Below, piece after piece: positions 60,075 to 64,000 of a stretch of 64,000 nucleotides of DNA. Location of the stretch: contig NW_023998415.1 in NCBI RefSeq assembly GCF_014805625.2, forward strand, positions 7,865,312 through 7,929,311. Direction: 5' to 3'. Under the pieces are notes generated by a model. That model was not told where the DNA came from and did not search any database. It saw only the letters and a list, made by a program, of their open reading frames with translations. Source of the DNA: Glossina fuscipes. Its lineage: Eukaryota; Arthropoda; Insecta; Diptera; Glossinidae. A program made the position numbers and the translations under genes. The stretch's first letter is position 1. Each line of letters starts with the position of its first letter.

Positions 60075-61665
60075 CTGCATGCTTTTTTTCTTTTTTTTTT
60101 TTAATTTTATTCTTCTCTTTTTTTCTCTCTTTACTTCTCTTTATATACTTTCTATAAGCTTTTAATAACAATTAGTATAAGGTTGACTTCCAACAGGTCA
60201 ATTGAATTGGAGTGAGTTGATTTCTTTTAACTGAGTTACATGTGTAAATTAATAAACAGAATAAATATATCAAGGAAAACGTATGCTATTCATGTTGGAT
60301 CAGCTTCACTTGTGGAATGGACTCAAGAAATCTTGAAATAACAAACGAACTTTTAACGAACTATTTAAAAAGAAATTTGGCGTAAGTATAACATAACAAG
60401 CAACAGAGCATAGCTTTTAATACGTAAACTAACTATTTAGCTGAGCTTGATGAATTGTTGATTGTTGTTAAGGTGCCATGTAATAATATTTTCTTACAGA
60501 GCACGCACTTTTTAAAGTGCGGATAACATTTAATGGCGCCTTCATTCATTTCTGATAACATAAATGATATTTTTTTCGCGCGTTCCGTTTTGATTCATAT
60601 TTTATTACGAACTTATTATTGAATATATATATATTGACATAAGAAACCTTCCCGATTTATATAGCGGTAATCGGAGAAGAAGAAAGATAGACGTCTAAGT
60701 CAGGTTTTTACTTCGAGATTAAGAAATAACAATTCGTCCCTACTCTTTAGCTTTTCAGTTAACTCAGTTCACTCTCCGCTAAGGACAAAATTTCTTTAAT
60801 TAAACTTTACTTGGAACTGGAACGCTGATCGTATCAGTGTATTTGGAAAGATATTAATTTTGTTGCGAAAATTGCATTAGGGACAGCCTGTAAATGTTCA
60901 TGGTGACTAAATCGGTGAATGAGCATCGAAATAATCCATAGAAACGCATTATCTTCTCACATCTATTCCTTTCACCGTCACTTTATTTGACTCTTTTTCC
61001 TTTTCCTTTTTGCTAATTTATGCTTGAAGTAATAAATCACTCATTTAAATGCGATAGTATTTGTTTTTTTTTTTTTTTTTTTTTCTGTTTTCTTGAATTA
61101 TCATATACACAGCCAGGCACATATGAGTAGCACATACTTCGCAATAACATAAAGACGAAGAAGAGAGATTTCTTTATAAACGTATCAAAAATTTACTTTT
61201 AATTTTAAAATACAATTTAAACTATACGCAAAAACCTGCAAGTCCTTTACTTAGGTCATATGACAAAAATGATCCCATAGATATGTAAATTCGTCCGACA
61301 ATAAAATCTTGAGATAAATTTTGCTAATATTTAATTTATTGCTAAGAAAGTAAAAGTGTCGGCAAAAGTATTGCAGACTATTATCCCACCCTTACCCAGT
61401 CATATATTTTGTGTGTAGCCATAAAATAAAAAAAAAAACTTCATTTTGACTGTTTTGTAGCTTCAGGTCTTGTCTCTTCCCCAAATCAAATAAGTATTAA
61501 CAAGATTGCGCATATTTCTCATTTATATATATATACGCTATGTTGATTTAATTCAATCCCGCAACCATTGCCTATAATTCAATGTCCATAACTAAAAGCT
61601 CCATACTTCTTAGAATATCGCATAACATTTGGCGGGAAGTGTATTGTGGAGTGTATATTTTCTTT
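60075..61665. other. non-coding stretch
   Basis: No gene is recognised. Poly-T at about 61064-61084. Confidence 0.5.
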
Positions 61666-61675
61666 TCCTCTCTAG

Positions 61676-61723
61676 ATTCTAGCAGCCGGCGGCTCTAGCA
61701 GAGTTTTCTTTAGAAATGCTTAG
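61676..61723 (+). CDS. candidate terminal exon, very short
   Basis: A near-ideal acceptor (tatattttcttttcctctctag, ending 61675) is followed in phase 0 by ILAAGGSSRVFFRNA and TAG. It is GC-richer than its surroundings. It is not recognised, and fifteen codons are too few to judge. Confidence 0.15.
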   Translation: MLAAGGSSRVFFRNA

Positions 61724-61923
61724 TCTTAGATTGTCTTTGAATCGATTTGCTTGGTCCGTCCACCCATTCATTATTTATTTATTTTTTTGATTAATGCAAG
61801 TAAGCTATGCTGGGCATGCTCCTGTGTCAAAACTTTGATCGGAGAAAAATGCAAACTCAATACATATGCATTTTATATTGTACTACCGAAATTTAGATTC
61901 CCTATGGCTTTGACATACACATA

Positions 61924-62122
61924 TTATTATTATTATTATTATTATTATAAATTTAGCCAGAGAATAAATTTTAAGACTAAAGCCTTCTAAGGCTTGCAGA
62001 TGCACTAGCATCTAAGGCTTTCGGCTTTTATTAAAAACTCTACCGCACTTGAGATTTGAACCCACGACCATTGAGAGTTGCTAGTCGAGACTCTTGCCTA
62101 CTCGGCCACTCAGGCGGATGAC
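61924..62122 (-). mobile_element. tRNA-derived SINE, copy 3 (best preserved)
   Basis: On the minus strand it starts CATCCGCCTGAGTGGCCGAG. The A box TGGCCGAGTAGG (62097-62108) matches the pol III consensus TRGCNNAGYNGG exactly, and the B box GGTTCAAATCTC (62051-62062) is close to GGTTCRANYCY. The body contains AAAAGCCGAAAGCC, GATGCTAGTGC, TTTAGTCTTAAAATTTATT and TCTCTGGCTAAATTTA and ends in (TAA)n. It is flanked by an 11-bp direct repeat ACATACACATA at 61913-61923 and 62123-62133, a target-site duplication. It would be transcribed by RNA polymerase III and copied by a LINE reverse transcriptase. Confidence 0.92.
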
Positions 62123-62616
62123 ACATACACATAACCACATGAGATTACATGAGATGAGGATTACATTTGCAGTGCAGTAAAGGCAAGAAAATCGAAAAGA
62201 AAGACGAAAGTTCTCTCGCTTCTAAGAAATATAAAAACATTTGTTTGCAGCTGGATGTGCTATGCATCAGTTACGCTTGCTTTGACTGTTAACTTTTCTG
62301 TGTGTGTGTGTGCCGTTGCATATTTATGCTCCTTAATTCCTACATTTTTCATTCTTCCCTTTTCTTACTCGATTGTGCTACCGCCAATATGTTTTTATAT
62401 AAACGTATTGACAAAAACAAAAACAAAACCAAAAAAAAACAAAAAAAGATGATTCCAATGTAACTTTTGAAGTCTGCCCAAGAGTTTTCCTTTTAATGAC
62501 TATTGCCGTGCAAAGTCACATAAAAACATATATGATTGTGTATGACAACTGCACTTGCAAGAAAATACATTGCCGATGATAATAGCAGCCACAGTGATAT
62601 TACCGCTTGTGTGCTG

Positions 62617-62692
62617 TTGTTGTTGATGCTGATGCTGATGCTGATGATGATGATGATGATAATGATGATGATAATGATGATGGTGATGATGG
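62617..62692. repeat. TGATGA/CTGATG-rich repeat
   Basis: Imperfect trinucleotide run giving poly-Met or poly-His frames. It is not a gene. Confidence 0.9.
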
Positions 62693-62709
62693 GGACCGAA
62701 CAATTTTCG

Positions 62710-64000
62710 AAAGTTAAGGTTAAGAAAATGTTCTTTAATGTATTAAAAAAAAAAAAAACAAAAAAAAAAACAAAAAAAAAAGGATAAAAAAAAGAAACGA
62801 AAAAAATTTATTGTGACTTTTAATTGCATATAAATGCATGGGAAGACTTTAATTGATTTCAAGAAAAACAAAAAACTAAGTGTAAACTTTCACAAAACCC
62901 AAAACCGACATACATATATATATATAAAATGTATATAAATACATAAGCGTATTATCATAAATTCGAACGACACAATAAAGGTGTTTTTGCTTTTATTTTT
63001 TTGCCATACGCTGGAAAAATGTGGAACATACATGAGTTTTCCTAATAACCATGATTACTGAGTATTATCTCATTGCCATTAAAAGCCGAGGCGAAGGTAA
63101 GCACATACATGCGCTTATGATCGCGCGTACATTAAATTAAATTGAATTCGCATTAGCAGGCAAATGTTTGCTTTTATTTTATCGTTCGCTTAAAAGAGCT
63201 CTTTATCTCATTAATAATTATCTTTTTTTTTCGATTTATTCATTTTTTGTAATTAAACATTTTTTTTTTTTAAAGGCGCAGTGCAATGAATATTTTATAT
63301 AAGCGAATGCTCGCCATAATATTAATAAATTTTTATAGTCTTCTTGATAAACACACAGAAATTGTTATGAAAAACGAAATATAAATAAGTTTATGATTAA
63401 ACTAAATGACTACTAAGCGTATAAGGGGTCGCGGGGGCGCCGGATTGGGGGCTAGATGCTAATTAATAATTTTTTTGCAAAACGTATAAAAATTCTATAT
63501 CTATTTGATGAAAAATTGAGAGAAATGGGGAGAAATTTTCCGTTTTGCCGACCTTAAGAAATCTTGAAAAATGGAGGGCGTGTCATCGAGGCCAATAGCA
63601 ATCATTTTCAATCATGTTCAGGTCTTTGGCATTTAAGGAACGCCGAAAGAAAAGCGCATGGATATAGATCGATCGATCCATTCAATTGAGGTTATGTTGT
63701 CTCTTTCGCTTTTTGCATATAGGAAAAAAAGGACGTATTCAAAACTAGTTTCCCCTTTAAAGCTGCCTCTTGCTGCATTTTTGGATAAGCTCAATGAGTC
63801 CACTTTTTGACGGTAGTATTAAAAATTCTTGATAAAGGAGTTTTTACGCGACGCGTATGCCAGAAATTTTAATAAATATCTAAGTATCGTCAGTGAGTAG
63901 ACGTGACTACAAAAGTGAAAGTCTATATACTTCTATTTATATTCATTTTGTTGATTTGTTCTGTGTGAAGTTTAACAGTATGGTAATTGACTATTTTTGC
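62710..64000. other. non-coding stretch
   Basis: No gene is recognised. A-rich tract at about 62743-62810. At 63051-63096 an ATG with an acceptable context reads MITEYYLIAIKSRGE and meets a strong donor GTAAGC, a possible first coding exon with little support. A G-rich patch (GGGGTCGCGGGGGCGCCGG) lies at about 63425-63450. Confidence 0.4.

Noticed and set aside
62249..62452. Multi-hydrophobic frame after an acceptor (tttgtttgcag)
   Set aside because: It runs through a GTGTG tract and T-rich DNA, which give Val, Cys and Phe by composition.
1..64000. Bacterial-type operons, CRISPR arrays, ribosome binding sites
   Set aside because: The coding density, microsatellites and retroelements are those of a eukaryotic nuclear genome; the repeats are simple or dispersed, not spacer-separated.

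Overview
The window looks like non-coding DNA from an insect, most probably a higher fly (Diptera, Schizophora). It is AT-rich, packed with (TA)n, (CA)n, (TTG)n and poly-A/T tracts, and has no long protein-coding ORF. The longest open frame is about 150 codons and runs through a (CA)n tract. The mobile-element relics point the same way: a mariner, a Tc1-like relic, an I/R1-like LINE with a (TAA)n tail, Jockey-like reverse transcriptase scraps, and a dispersed repeat with a GTCTGTCCGTC block that I recall from fly genomes. The exact species cannot be read from the sequence; a tephritid-like fly is a guess.

Best supported features. (1) A mariner element at 8101-9368 with perfect 31-bp terminal inverted repeats, a TA target duplication and a D,D34D transposase broken by two frameshifts and a probable in-frame deletion. 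(2) A tRNA-derived SINE family, described here from the window itself, at 29543-29705, 43232-43434 and 61924-62122. It has pol III A and B boxes, and two copies have clean 11-bp target duplications. Its 3' end resembles the tail of a truncated I-like LINE at 29706-30075, which suggests a SINE-LINE partnership. (3) A decayed Tc1-like DD34E transposase at 33255-33660. (4) A decayed LINE ORF1 with zinc knuckles on the minus strand at 44355-45365, and Jockey-like RT relics at 36229-36483 and 59219-59985. (5) Four decayed copies of the fly-type dispersed repeat, near 2.3, 3.5, 7.6 and 49.9 kb.

Host genes are uncertain. The layout resembles long introns or intergenic DNA holding a few possible short exons: a BESS-like open frame at 4602-4991, a possible terminal exon at 9432-9508 just downstream of the mariner, a PHD-finger-like 35-nt exon at 22248-22282, a recursive-splice-like site at 21484-21505 on the minus strand, a chain of three phase-compatible exons at 54758-55431, and an RG-repeat exon on the minus strand at 57360-57459. 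None is proven. RNA-seq or comparison with related flies would decide them.

The remainder is AT-rich sequence and simple repeats in which I see no gene. No rRNA gene, intact tRNA gene, CRISPR array or operon is visible, consistent with a eukaryotic nuclear genome.
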